Shown: positions 1 to 9,129, counted from the first letter of the stretch. The stretch: 64,000 nt of DNA from Sphaerisporangium sp040685555 (GCF_040685555.1 NZ_JBFBIK010000025.1:12002-76001), one strand, 5' to 3'. Made by a program: numbers and translations. Notes: a model not told the origin generated them from the sequence alone.

Positions 1-242
1 AGACCAACCTGCGGGAGCTGGCTGAGACGCTGATGTCGGCCATGGGCGTCACGGGCCTCGGCCTGGAGTACGGCCCAGCCCGCGCGGCCACGAACGTGAC
101 CCGCCGGCTGGCCGATGTGGGCGCCGCGGCCGAGAGCCTCGGCTGGAAGGCCGAGGTCGACCTCGAAGAGGGACTGCGCCGTCTGGTGGCCTGGTGGCGC
201 GCGGAACGGCAGGCCGACACGGCGCGACACGGCAGCGCATGA
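1..242 (+). CDS. 3' end of NAD-dependent epimerase/dehydratase (SDR), partial
   Basis: Only about the last 79 codons are inside the window; the reading frame is already open at base 3 and no start is visible. The tail carries the alternating acidic/hydrophobic helix LEEGLRRLVAWWRAER, which resembles the closing helix of extended-SDR sugar-nucleotide epimerases and dehydratases. Such enzymes make the nucleotide sugars used by the glycosyltransferases that follow. Its TGA overlaps the ATG of the next gene (ATGA), so it belongs to the same operon. The Rossmann fold and catalytic Tyr-Lys lie outside the window, so substrate and family are inferred from the tail and the context. Confidence 0.6.
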   Translation, partial: TNLRELAETLMSAMGVTGLGLEYGPARAATNVTRRLADVGAAAESLGWKAEVDLEEGLRRLVAWWRAERQADTARHGSA

Positions 243-1420
243 ACGCACTGCTCGTCTATGCGGGCGGGACCGCCTATGACGGCGTCAGGGGCACCGACCA
301 GCAGATGGCGGACCGGCTGAGCAGGCTGGTCGACGTGCTCTACGTCGACCCGCCCGCTTCCATGCTCAGGCGGGCGGGCGGCAGCCCCTTGACCAGTGAG
401 CTCACCACGATCCGGCCAGGGCTCTGGCGGCTCACCCCCGCCGCTCCCCCAGCGGCCCACCGTACGGGCGTCAACCAGGTCACAGCGGCGCTGGCACGCC
501 GGGCCGTCCGCCGTACGGCCCGCACGCTCGGACGCCGGATCACCGCCGTGATCGTCTCCGGCACCACCGACATCCTGGGTGTCTCCTCCGGCGCCCGCAC
601 GCTGCACTACATCACCGACGACCTGAGCGCCGGGGCGTCGCTGCTCGGCATGGCCGCCGGGCAGCTCGAACGCATCGGGACGCGGATGTCGACCCGGGCG
701 GACCGGGTCGCGGTCGTCTCGCCTGACCTGGTGGAACGCGCCAAGTCCCTCGGTAGGGACGCGACGCTGGTGCCGAACGGGTGCGACAGCGATGCCTGCG
801 CGGACGTGGACACGTCCCCATGGCCCGACGATCTGCCCTCCGAGCTCGCCAGCACGCCCGTCGCCGGGTTCGTCGGGCACATCAACGGGCGCATCGACCT
901 GTCGCTGCTGGAGGCCGTCGCCGACGGGGGTCATCCGCTGGTGCTCGTCGGCCCTCGTTCCGAGGGGTACGAACCCGAGCGTTTCCCCGCGCTGGTGAAC
1001 CGGCCAGGAGTTCACTGGGTCGGGCGCAAGCCGTACGAGACCATGCGGTCGTATCTGCGGGTGATCGACGTGGGGCTCACGCCATACGCCGACAGTGCCT
1101 TCAACCGGGCGAGCTTCCCGCTGAAGACCTTGGAGTACCTCGCCGCCGGGCGGGGGGTGGTCTCGACGGACCTGCCCGCGACTCGGTGGCTCGGCGCCGG
1201 GGAGCTGATCAGGACGGTTTCCCCTGGAGAGGCACGGGAGGTTCCGAAAGCGTTCGCCGCGGCGGTCACGGCCGAACTGGCCGCGCCCCGGACCGACGCC
1301 CTGGCGAGCCGCCGCCGGGAGTTCGCGGCGCTGCACGACTGGAATGAGCGGGTCCGCGTGATCGCGAAGCTGCTCGACATCGATTCGACGTCGCAGACGT
1401 CAAGGGAGGTGGCCGGGTAA
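239..1420 (+). CDS. Glycosyltransferase, GT4/group 1 (TuaH-like)
   Basis: 393-residue GT-B glycosyltransferase, probably adding a sugar to a lipid-linked surface-polysaccharide repeat at the inner face of the membrane. The ATG at 239 was chosen because it overlaps the upstream TGA (ATGA) and is followed directly by a Rossmann strand (NALLVYAGG); an upstream in-frame GTG at 194 would only add sequence lying inside the previous gene. The C-terminal half shows GFVGHIN at the start of the donor domain and the donor-loop segment SFPLKTLEYLAAGRGVVSTDLP, as in group 1 transferases of the teichuronic-acid TuaH type. Donor and acceptor cannot be read from sequence. Its TAA overlaps the next ATG by one base. 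Confidence 0.8.
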   Translation: MNALLVYAGGTAYDGVRGTDQQMADRLSRLVDVLYVDPPASMLRRAGGSPLTSELTTIRPGLWRLTPAAPPAAHRTGVNQVTAALARRAVRRTARTLGRRITAVIVSGTTDILGVSSGARTLHYITDDLSAGASLLGMAAGQLERIGTRMSTRADRVAVVSPDLVERAKSLGRDATLVPNGCDSDACADVDTSPWPDDLPSELASTPVAGFVGHINGRIDLSLLEAVADGGHPLVLVGPRSEGYEPERFPALVNRPGVHWVGRKPYETMRSYLRVIDVGLTPYADSAFNRASFPLKTLEYLAAGRGVVSTDLPATRWLGAGELIRTVSPGEAREVPKAFAAAVTAELAAPRTDALASRRREFAALHDWNERVRVIAKLLDIDSTSQTSREVAG

Positions 1421-2544
1421 TGATCCCGGTGATGCGGCCGTGGTTCGGGCCTGAGGAGCAGGCGGCGGTGGCAGAGGTGATCGCCTCGGGCTGGGTCGCG
1501 CAGGGACCGCGGGTCGCGGAGTTCGAGCGCGGTTTCGCCGAGCTGGTCCAGGCGGAGTACGGCGTCGCCGTCTCGTCGTGCACCACGGCGCTGCACCTGT
1601 CCCTCGTGCTCGCCGGCATCGGCGCAGGCGCCGAGGTCATCGTGCCGTCGTTGTCGTTCATCGCAACCGCCAACGTGGTACGCCACGCGGGCGCGGAACC
1701 GGTGTTCGCCGACATTGATCCGGCGACCGGCAACCTGACCGCCAAGACCATCGACGCCGTACTGTCCCCGCGAACTCGGGCGGTGATCCTCGTCCACCAG
1801 GCCGGGGTGCCCGCCGACGTCGACGAGGTCCGGGCGGCCCACCCGGATCTGGTCATCATCGAGGACGCGGCCTGCGCGGCGGGTTCGACGTACAAGGACC
1901 GCCCGGTGGGTGCGGGGGCGCAGCTCGCCGCCTGGTCCTTCCACCCGCGCAAGTTGCTGACCGCCGGCGAGGGCGGCATGATCACTCTGGCGGACGCCGA
2001 GCTGGCCGCACGAGCCAGACGGCTTCGCGAGCACGGCATGAGCGTCAGCGCCGCTGACCGGCACGCCAAGGGCATCACCACCCCGGAGCAATACCTCGAG
2101 GTTGGCTTCAACTACCGGATGACCGACCTCCAGGCGGCGGTCGGGCTGGTACAGCTGGGCAGGCTCGGCGAGATGATCGAACGCCGGCGCGCCCTGGCCA
2201 CCCGGTACCACCAGCTGCTCGGCGACATGCCTGGACTTCGTATGGTCGCCGATCCCGAGCACGGCACGACCAACTACCAGTCGTTCTGGGTCGCGCTGCC
2301 GGATGACTTCCCCATCGGCCGCGACGCCCTGATGGCCTTCCTGTCCGACCGGGGCGTGTCGGCCCGGCGCGGGATCATGGCATCCCACCTGGAACCGGCC
2401 TACGCCGGCATGTCCAACGCCGAACTGCCGGCCACGGAGTGGCTGACCGCCAACTCGCTGATCCTTCCCCTGTTCCACACCATGACCGAGGCGGAGCAGG
2501 ACCAGGTGGTCGAGGCGATGCGCGCGGCGGGGCGAGTCGCATGA
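1420..2544 (+). CDS. DegT/DnrJ/EryC1/StrS aminotransferase (sugar aminotransferase)
   Basis: 374-residue PLP-dependent aminotransferase that would convert a keto sugar nucleotide into an amino sugar for the polysaccharide. The PLP lysine is K178 in the segment SFHPRKLLTAGEGGM, typical of ArnB/PglE/PseC-type enzymes. The N-terminal MIPVMRPWFGPEEQAAV and the internal GFNYRMTDLQAAVGL are family hallmarks. Length matches the family. It is translationally coupled on both sides (TAATG upstream, ATGA downstream). A second, distinct member lies at 6038-7135, so the locus may build two amino sugars, or one of the two may act in another pathway. Nucleotide and ring position are not determinable here. 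Confidence 0.9.
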   Translation: MIPVMRPWFGPEEQAAVAEVIASGWVAQGPRVAEFERGFAELVQAEYGVAVSSCTTALHLSLVLAGIGAGAEVIVPSLSFIATANVVRHAGAEPVFADIDPATGNLTAKTIDAVLSPRTRAVILVHQAGVPADVDEVRAAHPDLVIIEDAACAAGSTYKDRPVGAGAQLAAWSFHPRKLLTAGEGGMITLADAELAARARRLREHGMSVSAADRHAKGITTPEQYLEVGFNYRMTDLQAAVGLVQLGRLGEMIERRRALATRYHQLLGDMPGLRMVADPEHGTTNYQSFWVALPDDFPIGRDALMAFLSDRGVSARRGIMASHLEPAYAGMSNAELPATEWLTANSLILPLFHTMTEAEQDQVVEAMRAAGRVA

Positions 2545-3785
2545 CACGCCGCATCCTGGTCTACCCGCACTCGATGGAGGTCGGCGGCAGCCAGCTCAAC
2601 GCCGTCGAGCTGGCCGCCGCCGTGCAGAAGCTGGGTCACGAGGTGACCGTGATCAGCGAGCCCGGGCCGCTGGTGCGCAACGTGACCGACGCCGGTCTGG
2701 AGCACATCGAGCTCGATATGCACCGGCGCCGCCCATCACGGACCACTATCCGCCGCCTGCGGTCTCTCGTCGAGTCCCGGCGGATCGACGTCGTCCATGG
2801 CTACGAGTGGCCGCCCGGCGTCGAGGCGTACTACACGGCCGTGGGCGGTATGGGGGCGGGGGCGAGAGGGCGGGGCCCGGCCACGGCCGTCTGCACGATC
2901 ATGTCGCTGGTGGTCGCGCCCTTCCTGCCACCGTCGCTGACCCTGGTGGTCGGCACGCGGGAAATTCAGGAGCGAGCCGCGCCACACCATCGCCGGGTTC
3001 ACCTGATCGAGCCCCCTGTGGACGTCACCGCCAACGCCCCTGGCCACCCTGTGGATGACTTCCGCGAGAAGTACGACCTCTCTCCAGGACCGATGGACAT
3101 CGTGGTGGTCTGCCGGCTGGTGCCCGAGCTGAAACTCGAAGGCATACTGACCGCGATCGACACGGTGGGCCGCCTGGCCGCCGACCTCGACCTGCGGCTG
3201 ATCGTGGTGGGTGACGGCACGGCCCGCGCGCAGGTCGAGGAGCATGCCGCGGCCGCCAATGCGGCTGCGGGCCGCCGGGTAGTGGTGCTGACCGGTGAAC
3301 TCACCGACCCTCGCCCCGCCTACGCGGCCGCCATGGTCTGCCTGGGCATGGGTGGTTCCGCGTTGCGCTCCCTGGCCTTCGCCAAACCCCTCATCGTCCA
3401 GGGCGAACGCGGCTTCTTCGAGTTGCTCACCCCTGACAGCGAGCCGCTCTTCCTCAGCCGCGGCTGGTACGACCTGGGCGCCGGGCGCGAGGAAGGCCCC
3501 GCCCGGTTCGAGGCGGCGGTGCGCAAGCTTTACGGCGACCCTGAGCTCCGTGCCAAGCTCGGCGATCACGGCAGGGCACTGGTGGTCGACCGGTTCAGCT
3601 TGGAGGGCGCCGCCCGGGTCCAGGTGCAGATCTACGAGCAGGCGATCATCGAGCGCCCCTCCGCGCGAGACGCCATCGGCACCGCGCAGGGTGTCGCGGC
3701 CCACAAGCTACGCCGCCGCTACCAGCGGCTGCGCGGCACGCAAGCGCGCGACGACTTCAACGCGGTCGCCAGGGAGCGCGGGTGA
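2541..3785 (+). CDS. Glycosyltransferase, GT4 family
   Basis: 414-residue GT-B transferase. The start at 2541 overlaps the previous TGA and gives a canonical N terminus, RRILVYPHSMEVGGSQLNAVELA, where GGSQ is the glycine-rich acceptor-domain loop of GT4 enzymes. The second Rossmann domain begins near DIVVVCRLVPELKLEGILTAI and includes LIVVGDG. The usual EPFG-type donor motif is weak: around GMGGSALRSLAFAKPLIVQGERGFFELL the glutamate-rich loop is replaced, so donor binding may be atypical. The last ~40 residues are basic. It ends in a GTGA overlap with the flippase gene. The likely role is elongation of the repeat unit on undecaprenyl phosphate. Confidence 0.82.
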   Translation: MTRRILVYPHSMEVGGSQLNAVELAAAVQKLGHEVTVISEPGPLVRNVTDAGLEHIELDMHRRRPSRTTIRRLRSLVESRRIDVVHGYEWPPGVEAYYTAVGGMGAGARGRGPATAVCTIMSLVVAPFLPPSLTLVVGTREIQERAAPHHRRVHLIEPPVDVTANAPGHPVDDFREKYDLSPGPMDIVVVCRLVPELKLEGILTAIDTVGRLAADLDLRLIVVGDGTARAQVEEHAAAANAAAGRRVVVLTGELTDPRPAYAAAMVCLGMGGSALRSLAFAKPLIVQGERGFFELLTPDSEPLFLSRGWYDLGAGREEGPARFEAAVRKLYGDPELRAKLGDHGRALVVDRFSLEGAARVQVQIYEQAIIERPSARDAIGTAQGVAAHKLRRRYQRLRGTQARDDFNAVARERG

Positions 3786-5329
3786 CAGGTCCACCGGCGA
3801 CCTCCTCCTCCGCGGAGGGAGGCGGAGGCGTGAGGCCGGACACCTCCCCTGAACCCGGCGAGATCGCCGGACCGGGCGACGAAGCCACGGGGCCGGGCAT
3901 GCCCGTTGAGGCCTCGCTGAAGGCGAAGGCCCGGCGAGCCCTGGGCTGGAGCCTGATCAGCACTATCAGCGCGAGATTCGGCACGCTTGCCATAGGCATC
4001 GTGCTCGCGCGCGTGCTCGGCCCCATGGAGTTCGGCACATTCGCCGTGGCGCTGGTGGCGTTGCTGGCCATGCTCAGCATCAACGAGCTGGGGGTCAGCC
4101 TGGCGATCGTACGCTGGCCGGACGATCCGCGGCGTATCATCCCCACCGTCACCACGCTGGCCACGGCCTCCAGCCTGATCATTTGCATCGCCGTTTTCAG
4201 CGTGGCGCCCGCGTTCGCCGAGGCCATGGGAAACCCCGCCGCGACCGGCCCCATACGAATACTCGCGCTCAGCGTGCTCATCAACGGGGTCGTCTCCACC
4301 TCGGCCGCGCTCATGCAGCGGGAGTTCATGCAGGGCCGCAAGGCGATCGTGGATCAGGTCGACAGCTGGCTCGGCGCGGTCATCTCACTCGTCCTCGCCC
4401 TCCTCGGGTGGGGGGCGATGAGCCTGGCGGTCGGCCGGGTGTGCGGTTCGCTGGCGGGCGGCACGCTGTGCGTGGTGTTCGCCCCGCACCGGCTCCGCTT
4501 CGGGTTCGACAGGGAGGTGATCCGGCGGCTCCTGCGGTTCGGGTTACCGCTGGCCGGTTCGTCGCTAGTGGTCTTCGCAGCCGGATATATCGACCAGATC
4601 CTCGTCGGTCACCTGCTGGGCCCGGTCGCCTTGGGCTTCTACGTGCTGGCCTTCAACCTGTCCGGGTGGCCGATCGCCGTGTTCTCCCAGCCGGTGCGCG
4701 CCGTGGCCCCGGCTGCCTTCGCCCGCCTCCAGCATGACAGGCCGAGGTTGAACCGCGCCTTCCTCACCACCGCGGGACTGCTGGTAGGGCTCACCGCACC
4801 TGTCTGCCTGCTGCTCAGCGGGAGCGCACCGGCGCTGATCAGATTCGTGTACGGCGCGGAGTGGCAGCCGGCCGCGGACGTGCTCGCCTGGCTCGGGGTG
4901 TTCGCCAGCCTGCGCATCCTGTCAGAGCTCATGTACGACTACCTAGTGGTGCTCGAGCGCTCCCGTGCTGTGTTCGCCATCCAGGTGCTGTGGCTCTGCG
5001 CGCTCGCGCCGGCGGTCTACACGGGCATCCAGGTGGCCGGGCTGCGGGGAGCACCGATCGCACTGGTCGCGGTCTCCACGGCGGTGGTGATTCCGGCTTA
5101 TCTGTTCCAACTGGGCCGTACGGGGGTGGGTGCTGGGCGGCTGCTCGGCGCATTCCTCCCCGGAGCGCTCACAGCCCTCGCGGTGTACGGCGTGGCGACA
5201 CTGGCCGTAGACCTGATCCCGCTCGATCTGCTCGCCCTGGCCGTCGCCGGCCTGGCGGGAGTCGGCGCGGCGGTGCTGTACGCGTACCGCAACCGGCAGG
5301 TTCTGCGAAACATCCGGGAGGCGACGTGA
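3782..5329 (+). CDS. Wzx-type polysaccharide flippase (MOP superfamily)
   Basis: 515-residue multi-pass membrane protein with ~12-14 hydrophobic segments, beginning near residue 45 (ALGWSLISTISARFGTLAIGIVLARVLGP), the first helix pair of the polysaccharide_synt/Wzx family. It would flip undecaprenyl-linked repeat units to the outer leaflet for polymerisation. The GTG at 3782 overlaps the upstream TGA; the first ~40 residues are Gly/Pro/Glu-rich and cytoplasmic, so an internal ATG at 3899 is a possible alternative start. Placement among glycosyltransferases supports the role, and it is the only flippase candidate of this family in the window. Confidence 0.88.
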   Translation: MTGPPATSSSAEGGGGVRPDTSPEPGEIAGPGDEATGPGMPVEASLKAKARRALGWSLISTISARFGTLAIGIVLARVLGPMEFGTFAVALVALLAMLSINELGVSLAIVRWPDDPRRIIPTVTTLATASSLIICIAVFSVAPAFAEAMGNPAATGPIRILALSVLINGVVSTSAALMQREFMQGRKAIVDQVDSWLGAVISLVLALLGWGAMSLAVGRVCGSLAGGTLCVVFAPHRLRFGFDREVIRRLLRFGLPLAGSSLVVFAAGYIDQILVGHLLGPVALGFYVLAFNLSGWPIAVFSQPVRAVAPAAFARLQHDRPRLNRAFLTTAGLLVGLTAPVCLLLSGSAPALIRFVYGAEWQPAADVLAWLGVFASLRILSELMYDYLVVLERSRAVFAIQVLWLCALAPAVYTGIQVAGLRGAPIALVAVSTAVVIPAYLFQLGRTGVGAGRLLGAFLPGALTALAVYGVATLAVDLIPLDLLALAVAGLAGVGAAVLYAYRNRQVLRNIREAT

Positions 5330-5369
5330 GCACGACCCCGCAAGCCACGCGAAGCATAGGCCGCGCGGC

Positions 5370-6041
5370 ATGACCCCTCTGCTCATCGTCGGAGCCGGCG
5401 GGTTCGCCCGCGAGACCGCGCAGGCCGTGGAGGCGATCAACGACATCTCCCCCACCTGGGAGTTGCTCGGCTACCTGGACGACGATCCCGGCAAGCACGG
5501 CACCGTCCTGGACGGCGTGCCCGTACTGGGCGGCTCCGACGAGGCACTGAAGCGCGACGACGCGCGGATCGTGGTGTGCACGGGTAACTCCCGCGACTAC
5601 GCCAGCCGCGCGCGCATCGTCGCCCGTTTCGGCCTGCCGCCGGAGCGGTACGCGACCCTGGTCCATCCCGGCGCGAGCGTGTCCCGGTCGTCCACGATCG
5701 GCCCTGGATCGGTCGTGCTGGCCCAGGTGGTGCTGACCGCATCGGTCACGGTGGGGGCGCACGTGAGCGTGATGCCCCACGTGACGCTCACCCACGACGA
5801 CGTGGTCGGCGACTACGTCACGCTGGCCGCGGGCGCCCGGCTGGCCGGGGGCGTCCACGTCGGGCGGGGCGCCTACATCGGCTCCGGCGCCCTCGTGCGC
5901 GAGACCCTCACGATCGGCTCCTACGCCCTCGTCGGCATGGGCTCCGTGGTCCTCCGGGACGTCCCGGCCCGCCAGGTCTGGGCTGGCGTGCCCGCCCGTT
6001 TTATCCGTACAAGCACCGTTGATGATGGAGCACGCACATGA
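5370..6041 (+). CDS. NeuD/PglD-type sugar O/N-acyltransferase
   Basis: 223-residue two-domain acyltransferase. Residues 1-90 form a Rossmann-like domain starting LLIVGAGGFARETAQAVEA; residues ~95-215 are left-handed beta-helix hexapeptide repeats ending in VPARQVWAGVPARFI, as in NeuD and PglD. Such proteins acetylate an amino or hydroxyl group of a nucleotide sugar, and the two neighbouring aminotransferases suggest an amino sugar as acceptor. Start at 5370, about 40 bases after the flippase stop; its TGA overlaps the next ATG (ATGA). The acyl donor and acceptor position are inferred only. Confidence 0.85.
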   Translation: MTPLLIVGAGGFARETAQAVEAINDISPTWELLGYLDDDPGKHGTVLDGVPVLGGSDEALKRDDARIVVCTGNSRDYASRARIVARFGLPPERYATLVHPGASVSRSSTIGPGSVVLAQVVLTASVTVGAHVSVMPHVTLTHDDVVGDYVTLAAGARLAGGVHVGRGAYIGSGALVRETLTIGSYALVGMGSVVLRDVPARQVWAGVPARFIRTSTVDDGART

Positions 6042-7135
6042 TCCCGTTCGTCGATCTGAAAGCCGCCCATGCCGAGGTGGCCGAGGAGGTGCTCCAGGGC
6101 TTCGACCGGGTGCTCCAGAACACCGCCTTCGTCCAGGGGCCCGACGTCGCCGCCTTCGAGGAGGAGTTCGCGGCCTTCTCCGGCGTGCCGCACTGCGTGG
6201 GTGTGGGCAACGGCACCGACGCCATCGAGCTGGCCCTGCGCGCGTACGACCTGCCGCCCGGCTCGGGGGCCGTGCTGCCCGCCAACACGTTCGTCGCCAC
6301 CGCCGAGGCCGTCGTACGGGCCGGCCTGCGACCGATCCTGGCCGACTGCGACGACGACCACCTCCTGCTCGACCCCGAGTCCGCGGCCACCGCCGCGGGC
6401 CCCGGCACGGCGGCGATCCTCCCGGTCCACCTGTACGGCCAGCAGGCCCCCATGGCCGCCGTGCACGGGCTCGCGGAGCGGCACGGCCTCGCCGTCGTCG
6501 AGGACGCCGCGCAGTCCCAGGGCGCGGACCAGGCGGGACGTCCGCCGGTCGGCCTGGCCGCGACGAGCTTCTACCCGGGCAAGAACCTCGGCGCGTACGG
6601 CGAGGCGGGGGCCGTGCTCACCTCCTCACCTGAGCCGGCCCGCGCGATCCGGCTGCTGACCAGCCACGGCAGCGAGGTCAAGTACCAGCACGAGACGCTC
6701 GGCTTCAACTCCCGGCTGGACACCCTCCAGGCGGTGGTGCTCCGTGCCAAGCTCAAGCGCCTGGCACGGTGGAACGAGCTGCGCCGCGCGGCGGCCGGCC
6801 GCTACGAGACGCTCCTGTCCGACATCGACGGGGTACGGCTGCCGCGCACGGCGCCGGGCAACGTCCATGTCTGGCACCTGTACGTCATCCGGGTGCCCGA
6901 GCGCGACAAGGTGCTGGCCGGCCTCCAGGAGGCCGGGGTGCAGGCCCAGATCCACTACCCGGTGCCGGTCCACCTCCAGCCGGCGTTCCGCCACCTCGGC
7001 CACGGCCCCGGCGACTTCCCGGTGACCGAGAAGGCGGCGAACGAGATCCTCTCGCTCCCCATGCACCCCCACCTGACCCCCGCCCAACAGGAACAGGTCG
7101 CCGAAACCCTCGCCAAGATCCTCAGCCGTCTCTGA
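6038..7135 (+). CDS. DegT/DnrJ/EryC1/StrS aminotransferase (FdtB/QdtB-like)
   Basis: 365-residue sugar aminotransferase. N-terminal IPFVDLKAAHAEVAEE and NTAFVQGPDVAAFEEEFA are typical of the FdtB/QdtB/DesV branch that aminates C3 of dTDP-3-keto-6-deoxy sugars. The PLP lysine is K182 in FYPGKNLGAYGEAG. The partner segment GFNSRLDTLQAVVLRAKLKRL is present. It is the last gene of the plus-strand operon and is coupled to the NeuD-like gene by ATGA. A dTDP-linked substrate would fit with RmlA/RmlB encoded at 22.7-24.7 kb, but this assignment is by resemblance, not proven. Confidence 0.9.
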   Translation: MIPFVDLKAAHAEVAEEVLQGFDRVLQNTAFVQGPDVAAFEEEFAAFSGVPHCVGVGNGTDAIELALRAYDLPPGSGAVLPANTFVATAEAVVRAGLRPILADCDDDHLLLDPESAATAAGPGTAAILPVHLYGQQAPMAAVHGLAERHGLAVVEDAAQSQGADQAGRPPVGLAATSFYPGKNLGAYGEAGAVLTSSPEPARAIRLLTSHGSEVKYQHETLGFNSRLDTLQAVVLRAKLKRLARWNELRRAAAGRYETLLSDIDGVRLPRTAPGNVHVWHLYVIRVPERDKVLAGLQEAGVQAQIHYPVPVHLQPAFRHLGHGPGDFPVTEKAANEILSLPMHPHLTPAQQEQVAETLAKILSRL

Positions 7136-7443
7136 CCCTCAAACGGGACGAACCAGCATGCCCCATACGCGTCGGTTGGGATCCGACTCGGGAAGTCATG
7201 GCTGCGCTCCTCGATGCTCTGCTGAGTGGCCTGATCTCTCTGGCCAGCACCAGGGTCACTCAACGATCAAGTCGTGTCCTGGAGCATGAGGAAAGCTCAT
7301 CGCTCACGGGAGAGTTCTCTACCTCGAGGTGCTCGAGGCGATCTGCCGGGACAGCGTGAGATGACTCCAGCCCTCAGCCGCTCTACGATCAGCGAACCGT
7401 ACGATCCATGGTTTTGCGCGTAGCACCTCATTTCCCCGGCCGG
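7136..7443. other. Non-coding gap between polysaccharide operon and antitoxin
   Basis: About 308 bases with no convincing gene on either strand. It lies downstream of both the plus-strand operon and the minus-strand antitoxin gene. A RelE-like toxin would be expected here after the antitoxin, but nothing resembling the toxin encoded at 60170-60523 is visible. No clear terminator hairpin was found. Confidence 0.5.
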
Positions 7444-7917
7444 TCACGCGGACTCACCGAGAGGCCGTGGAACATCTGCTCCGTCACCGGGGAACGGACC
7501 CTGGAGGTCACGTGCGAGCTGCGGATCGCTCCACGCGACAGCAGTGGATCGCCAGGAGATCAGCGCCCGGCTGAAGGGCACCAGTTCCCCCGTATCCGCT
7601 CCTGCGACCAAGTGACCGAGCAGCTCACGCACACAGGAATGGCGCTCCATCTCGGGCAACCAGGTGGTCCACGGCAGCTCTTCGGCGAGCACCTCCTCGG
7701 CGAGATCGCCGTTACGCCGGGCAAGGATCGCCAAGGCGCGAGCCGCGATGCGCAGGGTGGCGACGCCTGCTTCGAAGCGCTCGGCGCGCATCAGGATGAG
7801 GTTCTCGTCATCCCTACGCTCCAGAACGACGTCCGCGTCATCGAGTGACGGCAGCACCAGAGACGGCCCACGCAGGAAGGCACTGTACGGGAAGCTCTTC
7901 GTCGTCATGACTTTCAT
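7444..7917 (-). CDS. Phd-like antitoxin-family protein, apparently orphan
   Basis: 157 residues. The N terminus (TKSFPYSAFLRGPSLVLPSLDDADVVLERR) matches the Phd/YefM-like fold seen in a large actinobacterial antitoxin family, followed by a helical region with EELPWTTWLP and ending with a typical ...GDGADVPRP tail. The protein at 60520-60990 has the same layout (FSDLSRNPRAVAERA, VFPWVRHL, WRATARI), so the two are paralogues. That one is coupled to a RelE-like toxin, but here no toxin follows. Start could be the ATG at 7917 or at 7908. The predicted role is a DNA-binding antitoxin; an orphan antitoxin could also be a free regulator. Confidence 0.65.
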   Translation of the reverse strand: MKVMTTKSFPYSAFLRGPSLVLPSLDDADVVLERRDDENLILMRAERFEAGVATLRIAARALAILARRNGDLAEEVLAEELPWTTWLPEMERHSCVRELLGHLVAGADTGELVPFSRALISWRSTAVAWSDPQLARDLQGPFPGDGADVPRPLGESA

Positions 7918-8098
7918 GCTATCTGAACTACTGCAGATCGGTGCTGCGCGCCATTGGGTCCAGGGTCTGGCACTCCAACCGCTGCTTCCTCCAGACCCGC
8001 CGGACCCGCCACCCGCTGGCGGCAGTCATCGAGGCCCCTTCCAAGAAAGGCCTAACTACGGGCGCCCGGGCGAGCCTTGGAAGGGGAGTGGCGGCAGG

Positions 8099-8371
8099 TC
8101 AGTGGCGGCCGGAGGCGAGACCGGGTGGGGCTGCGGCGAGGGCCTTCTGGATGGCTTCCACCAGGGCGAGGGCCGACTCCTCGGTGAGCTCGACCGCCAC
8201 CCGGGCCGAGGGGCCCTCGGCCGGGTTGGTGAAGTCGATGTTCACCGTGTGCTCATGGCAGGCGTGGAAGGGGTGGTCGACGTAGACCAGGCCCTCCCTG
8301 ACCGTGAACCAGCCGTTGCCGCCCTTGCCGGCGCCGTCGAGCTCGATCTTCTCGGTGAGGTAGGTGCACAC
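8099..8371 (-). CDS. DUF6295-like small protein
   Basis: 90-residue protein starting at a GTG (8371) preceded by GGAGAG, with the characteristic opening CTYLTEKIELDGAGKGGNGWF and the core YVDHPFHACHEHTVNIDF. It resembles the actinobacterial DUF6295 family of unknown function, conserved for one histidine-rich strand (DHPFHACHEH) that could bind metal. It is the last gene of the MarR-MFS-hydrolase run, only 14 bases after the hydrolase stop, so probably co-transcribed. Family assignment is from memory of the sequence pattern. Confidence 0.7.
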   Translation of the reverse strand: MCTYLTEKIELDGAGKGGNGWFTVREGLVYVDHPFHACHEHTVNIDFTNPAEGPSARVAVELTEESALALVEAIQKALAAAPPGLASGRH

Positions 8372-8385
8372 GCTGATCTCTCCTG

Positions 8386-9129
8386 TCAGGCGCTGAGGTG
8401 ACGGCCGTAGAAGTCGAAGATCTTCTTCCAGCCCTCCGTCGCGGCGGCCGGGCGGTAGGCGGGCCGGTCGACGGAGAAGAACGCGTGCCCCGCGTCCGCG
8501 AAGGTGTGGAACTCGTGGTCCTTGCCCAGCTTCTCCAGCTCGGCGGCCAGCACCGCGACCTCCTCCGGCCCCGGATAGGAGTCCTGCTCGCCGAACAGCC
8601 CGAGCAGCGGGCAGGACAGGTCGGGGGCCTTGGAGATCAGCGAAGAGACCTTGAGCGGGAACTCCGCGGGCGGGTCGTTGACCACGAAGGCGCCGTAGCA
8701 GTCGACCGCCGCGTCGATCTGGAGCGAGCAGGCCGCCAGGAACGACTGCCGCCCGCCCGAGCAGTAGCCGATCACGCCGATCTTGCCGTTGGCGTGGTCG
8801 AGCGAGTTGAGGTACGCCGCGGCCCCGGCGACGTCGCCGACGAGCTGCTCGTCCGCGATACCGCCCTTCGCCCGCGCGGCGGCGGCCTGGTCGTCGGGGC
8901 TGACCCCGGCGCCCTCCCGCGAGTAGAGGTTCGGGCAGAGCGCCGCGTACCCGTTGGCCGCGAACTTCCGGGCGATCTCCTTGGTCGCCTCGTCGTACCC
9001 GGGCATGTGGTGGATGACCACCACGCCGCCGCGCGGCCCGTCGCCGAGTGGCCGGGCCAGGTAGGCCTCCAGCTCGGCCCCCTCGTGACCCGTGACGGTG
9101 ACGGTGCCTGCCCACATCGCGTCGTTCAT
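8386..9129 (-). CDS. Dienelactone hydrolase family protein
   Basis: 247-residue alpha/beta hydrolase of the dienelactone hydrolase type, cytoplasmic. The ATG at 9129 overlaps the MFS stop (ATGA). The nucleophile is a cysteine in GYCSGGRQSF, the acid is in GEQDSYPGPEE and the histidine in ADAGHAFF, giving the Cys-Asp-His triad of the family. Typical substrates are cyclic ester intermediates of aromatic degradation, but many members act on unknown esters. Linkage to an MFS pump and a MarR repressor suggests a role in detoxifying a compound that the MarR protein senses. Confidence 0.9.
   Translation of the reverse strand: MNDAMWAGTVTVTGHEGAELEAYLARPLGDGPRGGVVVIHHMPGYDEATKEIARKFAANGYAALCPNLYSREGAGVSPDDQAAAARAKGGIADEQLVGDVAGAAAYLNSLDHANGKIGVIGYCSGGRQSFLAACSLQIDAAVDCYGAFVVNDPPAEFPLKVSSLISKAPDLSCPLLGLFGEQDSYPGPEEVAVLAAELEKLGKDHEFHTFADAGHAFFSVDRPAYRPAAATEGWKKIFDFYGRHLSA

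Noticed and set aside
5326..5373. 15-codon GTG ORF between flippase and NeuD-like gene
   Set aside because: No ribosome-site or conservation argument; probably chance overlap, though a leader peptide cannot be excluded.
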